Source: Jeotgalicoccus sp. (GTDB lineage Bacteria > Bacillota > Bacilli > Staphylococcales > Salinicoccaceae). From it: a stretch of 64,000 nt of DNA. Positions 27,041-35,921 of this stretch are shown piece after piece. The translations under genes and the position numbers were made by a program. Within the stretch, counting starts at the first letter, position 1. Every line of letters starts with the position of its first letter. The stretch spans positions 50,333-114,332 of the forward strand of contig DONT01000006.1 of assembly GCA_003513765.1 (NCBI GenBank), written 5' to 3'. The notes beneath the pieces are model-generated. The model worked only from the letters and a program-made list of their open reading frames with translations, did no database searches and was not told where the DNA came from.

Positions 27041-28231
27041 ATGTCATTAAAAGAGAAGTTATTCAAACAGCTTGAAGAAAATGAACAGCGTATGATTGAA
27101 ATCAGACGGCATTTACATGAAAATCCTGAGCTGTCATTTAAAGAAGAAAAGACCGCTCAGTTTATCGAAGAGTTTTATAAAGATAAAGACGTGAAGCTGA
27201 CGGCAAATGTCGGTAACGGCTACGGTATTATCGTTGAAATAGAAGGCGGCGCAGGCGACGGGCCGACACTCGGGCTCCGTGCGGATTTTGATGCATTGCC
27301 GATTCAGGAAGAAGCAGATGTGGAGTTTAAGTCAAAAACAGACGGTGTGATGCACGCGTGCGGACATGACGGTCATACTGCTTACATGCTCATTTTAGGT
27401 GAAGCATTGATCGATTTGAAAGATGAATGGAAAGGTAAAATCAAACTCATTCATCAGCACGCGGAAGAGATTCCGCCGGGCGGTGCGAAGAGTATCGTAG
27501 AATCAGGGATTTTGGATGATCTGGATGAAGTATACGGTATTCATCTGATGCCGACACTCGATAATGGTGAAATTACATTATGTCCGGGCGAAGCGATGAC
27601 CGGGCGTTCAAACTTTGACCTTAAAATTCAAGGGTCGGGCGGACACGGTGCAATGCCGCATACGACACATGACGCGCTTGTAGCAGGCGGTTATTTTATA
27701 ACGTCCGCACAAACAATCGTTTCAAGACGCATGAATCCGAATGACTCGGTTACTGTATCGATCACAGCATTCGATGCACCGGGCGGCTATAACGTTATTC
27801 AGGACAGCGTGATACTGCGCGGAACAGTCCGTTATTTATCCATGGATAACAAAGAGCCGGTGTATAAAGAAATGACTAAAATTGTTAAAGGGCTGGAAAC
27901 AGCATACGATGTTGAATGTACACTTGATTATGTCTACGACTATCCGGTATTGTACAATACCGTTGAAAAAATCGGGGAAATCGAAACGGTGCTTTCTGAG
28001 AGTGCAGGCACTTATTTCGATAAAGTATACCGTGATAAGCCTCAGGCCGCATCTGAGGATTTTGCTTATTACCTCGAAAAAATACCGGGGGCATTTATCT
28101 TTGTTGGTGCGAAACCTGACGGGGTCGAAACAGCATATCCAAATCACCACCCAAAATTCGAAGTCAATGAAAAATCACTGCTGATTTCAGCAAAAGCAAT
28201 GGCAGAGATTGTGCTGAATAAAGTAGGGTAA
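27041..28231 (+). CDS. M20-family amidohydrolase (N-acyl amino acid / hippurate hydrolase type)
   Basis: 396 residues. It begins with a typical RRHLHENPELSFKEEKTAQFI, then has metal-binding HACGHDGHTAYML and the catalytic Glu region HQHAEEIPPGGAK. The dimerisation domain lies at about 180-300, and HHPKFEVNE carries the last ligand. These cytoplasmic enzymes remove acyl groups from amino acids or related amides. AAAAGGGG lies 9 bp before the ATG. Exact substrate not readable. Confidence 0.88.
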   Translation: MSLKEKLFKQLEENEQRMIEIRRHLHENPELSFKEEKTAQFIEEFYKDKDVKLTANVGNGYGIIVEIEGGAGDGPTLGLRADFDALPIQEEADVEFKSKTDGVMHACGHDGHTAYMLILGEALIDLKDEWKGKIKLIHQHAEEIPPGGAKSIVESGILDDLDEVYGIHLMPTLDNGEITLCPGEAMTGRSNFDLKIQGSGGHGAMPHTTHDALVAGGYFITSAQTIVSRRMNPNDSVTVSITAFDAPGGYNVIQDSVILRGTVRYLSMDNKEPVYKEMTKIVKGLETAYDVECTLDYVYDYPVLYNTVEKIGEIETVLSESAGTYFDKVYRDKPQAASEDFAYYLEKIPGAFIFVGAKPDGVETAYPNHHPKFEVNEKSLLISAKAMAEIVLNKVG

Positions 28232-28249
28232 TATGTAAGTCTTAAAGAA

Positions 28250-28281
28250 CGGCCACTCACAAAAAGGAGAGGCTGTTTTTT
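28250..28281 (+). terminator. Weak terminator
   Basis: ACGGCCACTC pairs imperfectly with GAGAGGCTGT, followed by TTTTTAT. It lies between the amidohydrolase and dehydrogenase genes. Confidence 0.5.
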
Positions 28282-28337
28282 ATTTGAGTTTATTTTTGTG
28301 CTGAAGGGAATGGATAACGAACAATCATGTAAAGGAT

Positions 28338-29477
28338 GTGTCTAATTTTCAAGCTGTTACTGTTCAAGGGAAAAACAAAGTCAAAGTCAAAAAGATGAAG
28401 GCGCCGGAAATCCAGGAAGGTACAGATATGATTATAAAAGTGACGTCGACTGCGATATGCGGCTCGGATCTTCACTTATATCGCAAAAACATGCCAATTA
28501 CGAATGATTACATTATCGGTCACGAACCTATGGGGATTGTTGAGGAAGTCGGTCCCGGAGTGAAGAAAGTTAAAAAAGGAGACCGTGTCGTTATTCCATT
28601 TAACGTGAGCTGCGGTCACTGTCACTTCTGTGAAAATCAGATGGAAAGCCAGTGTGATAACTCCAATCCGCATCAGGATACAGGCGGTTATTTTGGTTTC
28701 TCCGAACAGTTCGGGAACTACCCGGGCGGCCAGGCGGAATATTTAAGAGTGCCTTACGCTGACTTCACTTCGTTTGTCGTACCGGAAAGAAGCGAACTTG
28801 AAGACGAAAGCGTACTTTTCCTGTCGGATGTAATGCCGACAGCATACTGGAGCGTCGAAAGCAGCGGTGTTAAAAACGGAGATACAGTGATTGTGTTAGG
28901 ATCCGGACCTATCGGACTCATGACGCAGAAGTTTGCCTGGATGAAGGGGGCAAACCGTGTTATCGCTGTCGATAATAATGAGATGAGACTCGCACACGCC
29001 AAGCAGACAAACAATGTAGAGGTATACAATTACAAACAATTTGATGACCTCGGCAAACACCTGCATGAAATTACGAAAGGCGGTGCTGAAGTTGTTATTG
29101 ACTGTGTCGGCATGGACGGTGAAATTACCGGTAAAGACCGTATCAAGACGCTCGGCGGTCAGGTGGGTACTATAGACCCGATTATTATGGCAACAGATAT
29201 GGTTAAAAAATTCGGCACTATCCAGCTGACAGGTATATACGGTACACCAGCCACGGGATATCCAATCCATAAAATCTTTACACGCAACGTAACAGTAAAG
29301 GCAGGGCAGGCACCGGTGATTCATTATATGCCGGAGCTGTATAATATGGTGGAACAGGGCAGAATTGACCCGACGGATATTATTACGCATAACGTACCTT
29401 TAAAACAGGCGGAAAAAATGTATAAAATGTTTAACGACCGTGCAGACGGCTGTATTAAAGTAGTAATGAAACCATAA
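28338..29477 (+). CDS. Zinc-dependent alcohol dehydrogenase (formaldehyde dehydrogenase-like)
   Basis: 379 residues of the MDR superfamily. The catalytic zinc site is CGSDLHLY...GHEPMGIVEEVG. The structural zinc site has three Cys in SCGHCHFCENQMESQC, with the fourth in the same run. The NAD-binding Rossmann motif is VLGSGPIGLM. The long form with GGYFGFSEQFGNYPGGQAEY is like glutathione-independent formaldehyde dehydrogenases. The GTG start lies only 2 bp from AAAGGA, which is unusually tight. A downstream array separates it from the convergent ppk2. Confidence 0.85.
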   Translation: MSNFQAVTVQGKNKVKVKKMKAPEIQEGTDMIIKVTSTAICGSDLHLYRKNMPITNDYIIGHEPMGIVEEVGPGVKKVKKGDRVVIPFNVSCGHCHFCENQMESQCDNSNPHQDTGGYFGFSEQFGNYPGGQAEYLRVPYADFTSFVVPERSELEDESVLFLSDVMPTAYWSVESSGVKNGDTVIVLGSGPIGLMTQKFAWMKGANRVIAVDNNEMRLAHAKQTNNVEVYNYKQFDDLGKHLHEITKGGAEVVIDCVGMDGEITGKDRIKTLGGQVGTIDPIIMATDMVKKFGTIQLTGIYGTPATGYPIHKIFTRNVTVKAGQAPVIHYMPELYNMVEQGRIDPTDIITHNVPLKQAEKMYKMFNDRADGCIKVVMKP

Positions 29478-29486
29478 TATAGAACT

Positions 29487-29608
29487 CACGGCGTACGGAA
29501 AGTGTGATTGCACGCCACCGAGATTCCACGGTGGCACAGAAAATATGATTGCGCGCCACCGAAAATCCACGGCGGCACAGAAAGTATGATTGCGCGCCAC
29601 CGTGCCTC
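29487..29608. repeat. 41-bp tandem repeat with hairpin, 3 copies (array E)
   Basis: TGATTGCRCGCCACCG recurs at 29505, 29546 and 29587, i.e. 41 bp apart, and CACGG-GGCACAGAAA-type segments lie between. Each unit holds a hairpin, GCCACCG...CGGYGGC. The first copy has a one-base deletion. The sequence is unrelated to arrays A/D, B or C. It lies between two convergent genes, immediately before their shared terminator. Confidence 0.85.
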
Positions 29609-29616
29609 TGTAAATC

Positions 29617-29654
29617 AAAAACAGCTGAATCCGTAATGGATTCAGCTGTTTTTC
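29617..29654 (+). terminator. Bidirectional terminator
   Basis: AAAAACAGCTGAATCC pairs with GGATTCAGCTGTTTTT around GTAAT. It serves the alcohol dehydrogenase gene and the convergent ppk2. Confidence 0.92.
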
Positions 29655-30491
29655 TTATTCATTTTCTAATTCTTTAATATACTTATCGAGTTTCTTCTTA
29701 TCTTCCCCTGAAATTTTCGGAAACTCAGGATTAATACCTTCCAGCACATGAATCATTGCTTCCGTTATAATCCGGCGCGTATGCCATTCATCATCAGCAG
29801 GCAGGATGTACCACGGACTGTGCCCGGTCGAAGTATTATTCAGCATATCTTCAAATACTTTCTGATAGTCATCCCATTTTTTTCGTTCTTCAACATCTGA
29901 AAATGAGAATTCCCACTGCTTATTAGGATCTTTCATCCGTTTCAAAAAGCGTTCTTTCTGTTCATCTTTCGACATATTAAAAAAGAATTTTACGACAGAA
30001 AAACCATTTTCCGATAAATACTGCTCGTAGTTATTAATCTGGCGGTACCGTTTTTCAATTTCAGCATCGCCGTCTTCGAGCAGGTCATGAATGCGTGTCG
30101 CAATAACATCTTCATAGTGAGAGCGGTTTAAAATTGCGACTTGTCCGCGCTCAGGCTCTCCGTCGTGAAGTCTCCATAAATAATCGTGTTTCTGTTCGGT
30201 TTCACTGGGCTTGCCGTAAGTTGTTACCTTCAAACCCTGTGCATTCAGATTCGAAAAGATATAAGAAATTGCTTCATCTTTTCCTGCCGCATCAATCGCC
30301 TGAAGAACGACCATAATACCGTTCCTGCCTTCAGCATGCATTTTAAGATGCAGCTCCTTCAGCTTTTCCACAAGCGGCGGAATTACATTTTCTTTTATAT
30401 AATCGTTATCTTCTTTTTTACCTTCGGAACATTTATAGTCTTTTAATTTTATATTTTTTGTACTTGGTATTTTATAATCGGATAATTTCAT
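29655..30491 (-). CDS. ppk2: Polyphosphate kinase 2 family protein
   Basis: 278 residues. Walker A-like region VLQAIDAAGKDEAISYI, the lid-proximal DYLWRLHDGEPERGQ and the Walker B-like ILNRSHYEDV are the signatures of PPK2. PPK2 enzymes phosphorylate nucleoside mono- or diphosphates using polyphosphate. The single-domain length fits class I or III. ATG 30491 is 8 bp after AGGAG; a GTG at 30500 overlaps it. Cytoplasmic. The next gene downstream is convergent. Confidence 0.9.
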   Translation of the reverse strand: MKLSDYKIPSTKNIKLKDYKCSEGKKEDNDYIKENVIPPLVEKLKELHLKMHAEGRNGIMVVLQAIDAAGKDEAISYIFSNLNAQGLKVTTYGKPSETEQKHDYLWRLHDGEPERGQVAILNRSHYEDVIATRIHDLLEDGDAEIEKRYRQINNYEQYLSENGFSVVKFFFNMSKDEQKERFLKRMKDPNKQWEFSFSDVEERKKWDDYQKVFEDMLNNTSTGHSPWYILPADDEWHTRRIITEAMIHVLEGINPEFPKISGEDKKKLDKYIKELENE

Positions 30492-30552
30492 CAGAAACAC
30501 TCCTATTCAATGTTTATATCAAGATATACCCGATAAAAACTTAAGGGAATCA

Positions 30553-31584
30553 TTAAATTTTCAGCCGTTTCCCGTGATGAATAAGCAGACCTGCCATAAT
30601 CAGCAGCCAGACGATAACCGCTGCAAAAATAGTCACCTGCGGAATAATCATCAGAAATTCGATCTCCAGTGCCATCGACAGATTAACCGTGCCGACTGTA
30701 TACATTGCAATCGGAAAGGCCATGCCCCACATATCAGGTGTGTAAGTCAGCGGATAATGATTTACAATATGGCGCCACACACCGAGTGTAACTAATAATG
30801 GAATCCACCATGTGCCAAGTGCCCAGAAGAACAAGGTAAATCCTTTAATAAAGATTTCAAGTTCAGCAGCAATCCCGGTACCGTTCAGCACCAGTACAGA
30901 TCCTGCGAGTGTTGTTATCGCAAGTGCGCCCATGCTGATCCAGTAGGGCGGTGTTAAAGCCATTGCTTCGATTTTCAAAAACATCAGACGGTAAAATATA
31001 AACGCAATAATATTTAAATATAACGCACAGCCTAACAGAAACAGACATAACGAAATAAATAACATTACTTCTGTGAATTCAGTACTGCCGGCAATCAAAG
31101 TGCCCAGCACTGCAAGTGACTGCGTGGAAACAACAAGGAGCAGCCATCCGCCATTTAACGATTCATCGACTAACGGCTTAGCTTTTTTAATAATTATAAG
31201 AGTAAAGAATGTATACATCAAAATAAGCCAGATGATTAACGCCGCAACCCAAAAGACAAATCCGGTCTCAGCCATATTTTTAATAATAACGAACTGGCTG
31301 CCTAACACACCCGAAGCGGCAATCAATGTAAAGAAACCCGGACCTTTGCCGTTATCGTTTAAATCCTGCACAAAGTCATTGGTATTAAACAGCAATCTGA
31401 CACCGTTCAGAACGAGCAGCAGTACAAATATAAAAACGTTAAAATACAGCAGCACTTCAGCTGCCAGTGGAACATCCAGGTACCACAGGGATAATGATAA
31501 AGCACCAGTCGCCATTACCATTGCAAAGTAGCCTGGATATAAATGACGGGACTGGCGCTGTAAAAATTCAATCATGAGTTTCAC
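30553..31584 (-). CDS. TDT-family transporter (TehA/SLAC1-like)
   Basis: 343 residues with ten hydrophobic helices in the TehA/SLAC1 pattern; the N-terminus HLYPGYFAMVMATGALSL is typical of the tellurite-resistance/dicarboxylate transporter family. Members transport C4-dicarboxylates, sulfite or other anions. The start may be GTG 31584 or ATG 31575, with only weak AGAAAG before either. It is 52 bp upstream of ppk2 on the same strand and may be cotranscribed with it. Confidence 0.82.
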   Translation of the reverse strand: MKLMIEFLQRQSRHLYPGYFAMVMATGALSLSLWYLDVPLAAEVLLYFNVFIFVLLLVLNGVRLLFNTNDFVQDLNDNGKGPGFFTLIAASGVLGSQFVIIKNMAETGFVFWVAALIIWLILMYTFFTLIIIKKAKPLVDESLNGGWLLLVVSTQSLAVLGTLIAGSTEFTEVMLFISLCLFLLGCALYLNIIAFIFYRLMFLKIEAMALTPPYWISMGALAITTLAGSVLVLNGTGIAAELEIFIKGFTLFFWALGTWWIPLLVTLGVWRHIVNHYPLTYTPDMWGMAFPIAMYTVGTVNLSMALEIEFLMIIPQVTIFAAVIVWLLIMAGLLIHHGKRLKI

Positions 31585-31622
31585 GCTTTCTTCATAAAAA
31601 ATAAATTCAATTTCAAGTGGTG

Positions 31623-31901
31623 TTATTCTTCTCTTTTCTCAAGCTGGCGTTCACGCGTTTCCTGAATCAGCCACGGACTGTCTTTTTCTGCTTCAAGGCG
31701 TGTGTTATCCTCTTTAATCCGGTCGAGCACAATTCTCATTTCTTCATTCTCGAGCAGGTAATTTTCCTGTTTCAGCCGCTGGAGTTCGATTTCTTTATCG
31801 ATATGTTTTAACTTAATCTTTTCCATGCTTCTTTTGTGGGAAAGATAGTTATTAATAATACCGGCAGAAATACCGGCCAGGATAATAATGAGCAGCCACA
31901 T
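31623..31901 (-). CDS. Small membrane-anchored coiled-coil protein
   Basis: 92 residues: an N-terminal membrane helix (WLLIIILAGISAGIINNYL), then about 60 charged residues with heptad-like Leu/Ile spacing, predicted as a coiled coil (IELQRLKQENYLLENEEMRI). PspB has a similar layout but I see no real sequence match. It is 21 bp downstream of the lipoprotein gene and probably cotranscribed with it, so both act at the membrane. Function unknown. Confidence 0.65.
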   Translation of the reverse strand: MWLLIIILAGISAGIINNYLSHKRSMEKIKLKHIDKEIELQRLKQENYLLENEEMRIVLDRIKEDNTRLEAEKDSPWLIQETRERQLEKREE

Positions 31902-31922
31902 AGTATTGCCCCCTAAAGAAAC

Positions 31923-32795
31923 TTATTTAATTTCACCATTGGCATACGGAATGAACTCGCCGTATGCATATTCGCCGTTCTCGTTTATATACTCAACCTG
32001 ACCGTAAAGCCAGACTCTGAAGTGGCCGGTTAAGCCGTGATGAATATTGACGAAAGGCACTTCGAAGTAGCCTTCAGTCTCGTTTAGTACAGGATCTTCA
32101 AAATTGATGAGCGACATATCAATTACATTTTTATCGTAATACGCTGAAATGAAATCCAGCACATTATCTTCGTTTACGACTGCAGCATTGGATGTATAAG
32201 AAGGGTAAATCAGACTAACGTTATCATCTTCGTCACCTTCCACCACGATGTAGAAGTTTGCATCCTCAGCCGGCTGATACGTTAAAATGCGCACATTCGT
32301 CCCGGTATCTTCAGGCGATAAATCCTGCGTCGGCTCACCGAAAGATTCGATTACTTTATCTAAAGAAATATCTTCTTCAGGAGTAACCAGAATCTGTTCA
32401 ACAGTATCTGACGGCGAAGAATATCTTACGCCAATGTCGTTGAACACTTCGTCTACGGGCACATCATCTTCATCTGACGGCTCACCTAAGGTCGCAGCAA
32501 CTTCATTTTTAGTCATACCGCGTTCAATACCGCCATAGCTGTTGTAATAATAATTATTTAAATAATCTTTGTGAAAGTCAGGTGAGAGAACATCAACGTT
32601 CCCGGTACTGTCGTAAGCCGGCTCCAGTTCAGGTTCTTCAGGCTTTTCTTCTGATTCTGAAACTTCATCGTTTTCAGCAGAGTTTTCCTGATCTGTTTCT
32701 TCTTCAGCAGTTTCCGGTTCAGGTTCATCAATGGGCTGGGCATTGCTGCAGGCAGCGAGCATTAAGATGAAAAACGATAATATAAGTAATCGCAT
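31923..32795 (-). CDS. Lipoprotein with acidic linker and BamE/SmpA-like repeats
   Basis: 290 residues. The lipobox LMLAAC follows a short signal peptide. Residues about 20-60 are an acidic Glu/Asp/Pro/Ser linker, as in wall-spanning lipoproteins. Then comes YGGIERGMTKNEVAATLGEPSD, the small alpha/beta motif seen in SmpA/OmlA-like domains, and a related region near IESFGEPTQDLSPED, which looks like a second copy. Binding partner unknown. Confidence 0.7.
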   Translation of the reverse strand: MRLLILSFFILMLAACSNAQPIDEPEPETAEEETDQENSAENDEVSESEEKPEEPELEPAYDSTGNVDVLSPDFHKDYLNNYYYNSYGGIERGMTKNEVAATLGEPSDEDDVPVDEVFNDIGVRYSSPSDTVEQILVTPEEDISLDKVIESFGEPTQDLSPEDTGTNVRILTYQPAEDANFYIVVEGDEDDNVSLIYPSYTSNAAVVNEDNVLDFISAYYDKNVIDMSLINFEDPVLNETEGYFEVPFVNIHHGLTGHFRVWLYGQVEYINENGEYAYGEFIPYANGEIK

Positions 32796-32920
32796 TACAA
32801 AACACGTCCTTATTTTAAGTTTCGGTGTGCCGGTAAATCTGTGAACATATTATCTTAATTTAAATTATACCTTAAATACTTCCATGAGTTAAATCGGGGA
32901 AGTGAGGGAGAGAATATGAT

Positions 32921-33083
32921 GTTAGGAATTCGATGATCCTCTTTCATAGGAATCCGTAGCGTTTGGGAATTCGATGAACTTCTTTCATAGGAACCCGCGG
33001 CGTTTAGGAATTCGATGAGCCTCTTTCATAGGAATCCGTGAAGCTTAGGAATTCAATGAGCGTCCTTCATAGAACTCCAACAG
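32921..33083. repeat. 41-bp tandem repeat, 4 copies (array D)
   Basis: Copies start at 32921 (40 bp), 32961, 33002 and 33043 (41 bp each). The consensus opens GTTTAGGAATTCGATGA and ends TTTCATAGGAATCCG, the latter shared with array A at 4-85. The fourth copy is the most divergent. It occupies the 5' part of the roughly 500-bp gap 32796-33296, which also holds a possible small ORF and a terminator. Confidence 0.9.
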
Positions 33084-33099
33084 CCAAATTCACACGAAC

Positions 33100-33234
33100 C
33101 TACCTGTTTACCTTCTCATTTCTCTTCAGTAAGTACTTAATCAGTAACCCGCATAAAGCTCCACCAGTTAAAACGAGCCCGCTTACAAGAAACTCACGAG
33201 ATTCTGAAATGAATAAATCAGAATCAACGAAAAA
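33100..33234 (-). other. Possible small membrane-protein ORF without a start codon
   Basis: Reading the minus strand from 33234 to the stop at 33100 gives about 44 codons, ending in a hydrophobic helix and a basic tail: EFLVSGLVLTGGALCGLLIK followed by YLLKRNEKVNR. That looks like a real single-span membrane peptide. No ATG, GTG or TTG is found in frame upstream before the terminator of the neighbouring gene. It may be a decayed gene or chance. Confidence 0.3.
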
Positions 33235-33244
33235 ATAAATGATT

Positions 33245-33281
33245 AAAAAAACAGGCAAACCCTTCCGGATTCACCTGTCAA
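33245..33281 (-). terminator. Terminator of the cyclodeaminase operon
   Basis: On the minus strand ACAGGTGAATCC pairs with GGGTTTGCCTGT (with G-U pairs) around GGAA, followed by seven T. Confidence 0.85.
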
Positions 33282-33296
33282 CATTTCCTTTAAATA

Positions 33297-34247
33297 TTAA
33301 GCAAACATCTTCATAACGCCGCCTGCGACTGCCAAATCAAAGTAGCCTGCGCCGACGCATTTGTAAATCGTGATGTCTGTGTTGTTTTCACGTAAATATC
33401 CTTTATCGTATATATCAGCGAGTGTGCCTTTAATGTCATCCCAGCTGATAATTCCAGCTTCGACTGCATCGATGAGTTCTCCGGCTTCGTCTTTCACGCC
33501 GTCCATATCGTCGACATAGATATGATCGGCACGTTCAATCGCCGTGCGGTCCATTTCTTTCATTTCGTGCGTGAATGATCCGACACCGTTAACGTGGGTG
33601 CCCGCTTGCAGCAGCTCACCGTTGTAAACGGGTGTCTTGCTCTGCGTTGCACAGTTGATAATATCACTCTGTTTTACGAGCTCATCGACATCAGTAATCA
33701 CTTCGATGTCTGCCCAGATTCCAAAGTCTTCTAAACGCTTTTTAAACGCTTCTGCTTTTTCTGCAGTACGGTTATACAGATAAATTCTCTGGATATCCCG
33801 GACTTCAACGACGCCTAAAACCTGTTCAAACGCCATGTTTCCTGTCCCGATCACGCCGAGTGACTTCGCATCGTCACGTGCCAGTTTATCCGTCGCAATC
33901 GCAGTCATCGCACCTGTGCGGAGTCTCGTTAAGTACGATGCATCCATCGTCGCCTTATGGGCGCCGTCTGTCAGGTCCGTGACTAAAATATTGCCCTGTG
34001 TTGTCGGCAGATTTTTATTCGTCGGGAAAATCGATACTGTTTTAATAATCGATACCTGCTGCGTTAAGCTGATGCACGGCATGTACAGCATTGAACTGTC
34101 TTCGCCTGCAGGCAGTACAGTGCGAATGGATTCTACGATCTTATCTTCATTGTAATCTTTTAAAATCGCGTTAACGTCTTTGATTGCGTGAGAGATTTTA
34201 TATTTTCCTTCTATTTCTTTGTCTGTCAATGTAATCAATGTATTCAC
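33297..34247 (-). CDS. Ornithine cyclodeaminase / mu-crystallin family enzyme
   Basis: 316 residues. The Rossmann motif is SLGVIGTGNMAFEQVLG, preceded by a typical YLTRLRTGAMTAIATDKLA. The substrate part includes NKNLPTTQGNILVTDLTDG. Family members are NAD-dependent ornithine cyclodeaminases, alanine dehydrogenases, ketimine reductases or SbnB-like enzymes; sequence alone does not choose. It lies 11 bp downstream of an MHS transporter gene, so it probably acts on that transporter's substrate. Confidence 0.8.
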   Translation of the reverse strand: MNTLITLTDKEIEGKYKISHAIKDVNAILKDYNEDKIVESIRTVLPAGEDSSMLYMPCISLTQQVSIIKTVSIFPTNKNLPTTQGNILVTDLTDGAHKATMDASYLTRLRTGAMTAIATDKLARDDAKSLGVIGTGNMAFEQVLGVVEVRDIQRIYLYNRTAEKAEAFKKRLEDFGIWADIEVITDVDELVKQSDIINCATQSKTPVYNGELLQAGTHVNGVGSFTHEMKEMDRTAIERADHIYVDDMDGVKDEAGELIDAVEAGIISWDDIKGTLADIYDKGYLRENNTDITIYKCVGAGYFDLAVAGGVMKMFA

Positions 34248-34258
34248 TCCATCTAGTA

Positions 34259-35569
34259 TTATTCGGCGTTCATTAATCTGTCTTCTTTATCCTGTGCGGA
34301 TTCTCCGCGCATTGCGAATACTGCAATCAGTGACACAATTGCTGTCATTACAATGTACAGCGATACCGGTATGCTTGAACCGTCGAACTGGTTCATCAGG
34401 AATTCAGCGATGAGCGGTGCAGAACCGCCGGCAACGGCGGCACCAATCTGATAACCGAGCGTAACTCCAGTATAACGTACTTCTTTACTGAATGATTCGG
34501 AGAACATCGTTCCGAGTATTGCGGTAATCGGCGGCCAGATCACAACCAGTCCGATGAATGTCGCTAAGATAACGAGCATCGGCTCATGTGTATTCACGAT
34601 AAAGAAATACGGGAATGCGTAAATCAGCATCGCCGCTGCACCAATCAGGAACATCTTTCTTCGTCCGACTCTGTCGGACAGACTGCCCATAACTGGAATC
34701 ATAACTGTGGTGAGCACCGATACCGCCATAATCGACAGCATCATAAATTCAAATGATACGTCGAGGCTTGAAACACCGTAACCGACGATGAAAGTCGTAA
34801 AAATGTAAAACGGTCCGGTTTCAACGAATTTAGCACCTGTCGTAATCAGTACTTCCTTCGGGTGCTTCTTAAAGATTTCAATAATCGGCAAACGTTTGAC
34901 TTCATTTTTCTCAGCCGCTTCTTTCTGCATCTGAACAAAGGCTGGTGTTTCGTCAAGTCCTTTACGAATTAAGAGGCCGACGATAACGAGCAGCAGACTG
35001 AAAATAAATGGAATTCTCCAGCCCCATGCGAGGAACATTTCTTCAGGCATTGCCCATGTGAGCAGGAAGAATGAACCGTAAGCGAGCACGAGACCGATAG
35101 GAATACCCATCTGCGGGAAACTGCCGAACAGCCCGCGCTGTTTCTTTGGTGCATATTCAGTAGCAAGGAGCAGGGCGCCGCCCCATTCCCCGCCGATGCC
35201 GAGCCCCTGTATTAATCTGAATAAGAGTAACAGCAGCGGTGCGGCAACACCAATTTGTGCATATGTAGGCAGTAAACCGATACCTGCGGTTGCGAATCCC
35301 ATTAAGCTTAAAGTAATAATTAAAGTTTTCTTACGTCCGACTCTGTCACCGATATGTGCAAAGATGACTCCCCCTAAAGGACGTATAAAGAATGACAATG
35401 CAAGACCGAAGTAGGCCAAAATCGTCGACAGGAATGCATCATCTGTAACGAAGAACTGCGTATTAAAAATAATACTTGCAACAGCCGCATACAGGAAAAA
35501 GTCGAACCATTCGATTGATGAACCGATTAAACTTGCAGATAATACTTTTCTTCTTAATTTTTTATCCAT
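34259..35569 (-). CDS. Metabolite:H+ symporter (MHS) family MFS transporter
   Basis: 436 residues with twelve membrane helices. IGSSIEWFDFFLYA at the start and FIRPLGGVIFAHIGDRVGRKK (split by one loop) are classic for the MHS group, which includes ProP, KgtP and ShiA. It takes up an organic acid, betaine or similar metabolite with protons. A GGGGAGG site precedes the ATG. It forms an operon with the cyclodeaminase-like gene. Confidence 0.88.
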   Translation of the reverse strand: MDKKLRRKVLSASLIGSSIEWFDFFLYAAVASIIFNTQFFVTDDAFLSTILAYFGLALSFFIRPLGGVIFAHIGDRVGRKKTLIITLSLMGFATAGIGLLPTYAQIGVAAPLLLLLFRLIQGLGIGGEWGGALLLATEYAPKKQRGLFGSFPQMGIPIGLVLAYGSFFLLTWAMPEEMFLAWGWRIPFIFSLLLVIVGLLIRKGLDETPAFVQMQKEAAEKNEVKRLPIIEIFKKHPKEVLITTGAKFVETGPFYIFTTFIVGYGVSSLDVSFEFMMLSIMAVSVLTTVMIPVMGSLSDRVGRRKMFLIGAAAMLIYAFPYFFIVNTHEPMLVILATFIGLVVIWPPITAILGTMFSESFSKEVRYTGVTLGYQIGAAVAGGSAPLIAEFLMNQFDGSSIPVSLYIVMTAIVSLIAVFAMRGESAQDKEDRLMNAE

Positions 35570-35719
35570 AGTAAACCTCCCCTTAAGTCTGGCTATAGAT
35601 TAGCACATATAAAAATTCATTAACACAAAAATTATAATATTCAGGCAACATAAAGATAATTAGTATTGAGTTGATTTATTTACTGAACTGGCTTAAAGTA
35701 TATAAGTAGTCAATAATAC

Positions 35720-35791
35720 GATTCCGTAGCTCAGCGGGAGAGCGCTTCGTTGACATCGAAGAGGTCGGTGGTTCGATCCCACTCGGAATCA
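35720..35791 (+). tRNA. tRNA-Val(GAC)
   Basis: A 72-nt cloverleaf: acceptor GATTCCG pairs with CGGAATC, D arm GCTC/GAGC, anticodon arm CTTCG-TTGACAT-CGAAG with anticodon GAC, and T arm GTGG-TTCGATC-CCAC. The discriminator is A and CCA is not encoded. It is followed at once by a strong terminator. No integrase or repeat of its 3' end is seen nearby. Confidence 0.95.
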
Positions 35792-35801
35792 TTAACTGTA
35801 T

Positions 35802-35840
35802 AAAAGCTGTACGATGTTTTTACATCGTGCAGCTTTTTTT
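35802..35840 (+). terminator. Terminator of tRNA-Val
   Basis: AGCTGTACGATGT pairs with ACATCGTGCAGCT (one G-U pair), followed by seven T. Confidence 0.92.
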
Positions 35841-35921
35841 ATGCTGAATAATGATATGCTTAGAAAAAATGCAAAAAGGGTATTTGTCAGTATAATTGTA
35901 TACATAAAGGTCGTGATAACT

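Noticed and set aside
31073..31531. 152-codon plus-strand frame inside the TDT transporter gene
   Set aside because: Antisense of a clear ten-helix transporter; Ser/Thr/Asn-rich product without features.
33038..33238. 66-codon plus-strand frame over array D
   Set aside because: It starts within the last repeat unit, is Ser/Thr/Lys-rich without a domain, and has no ribosome site.
35814..35921. N-terminal extension of the ABC ATPase
   Set aside because: The longer start lies inside the tRNA terminator stem, and the extension has no family similarity.
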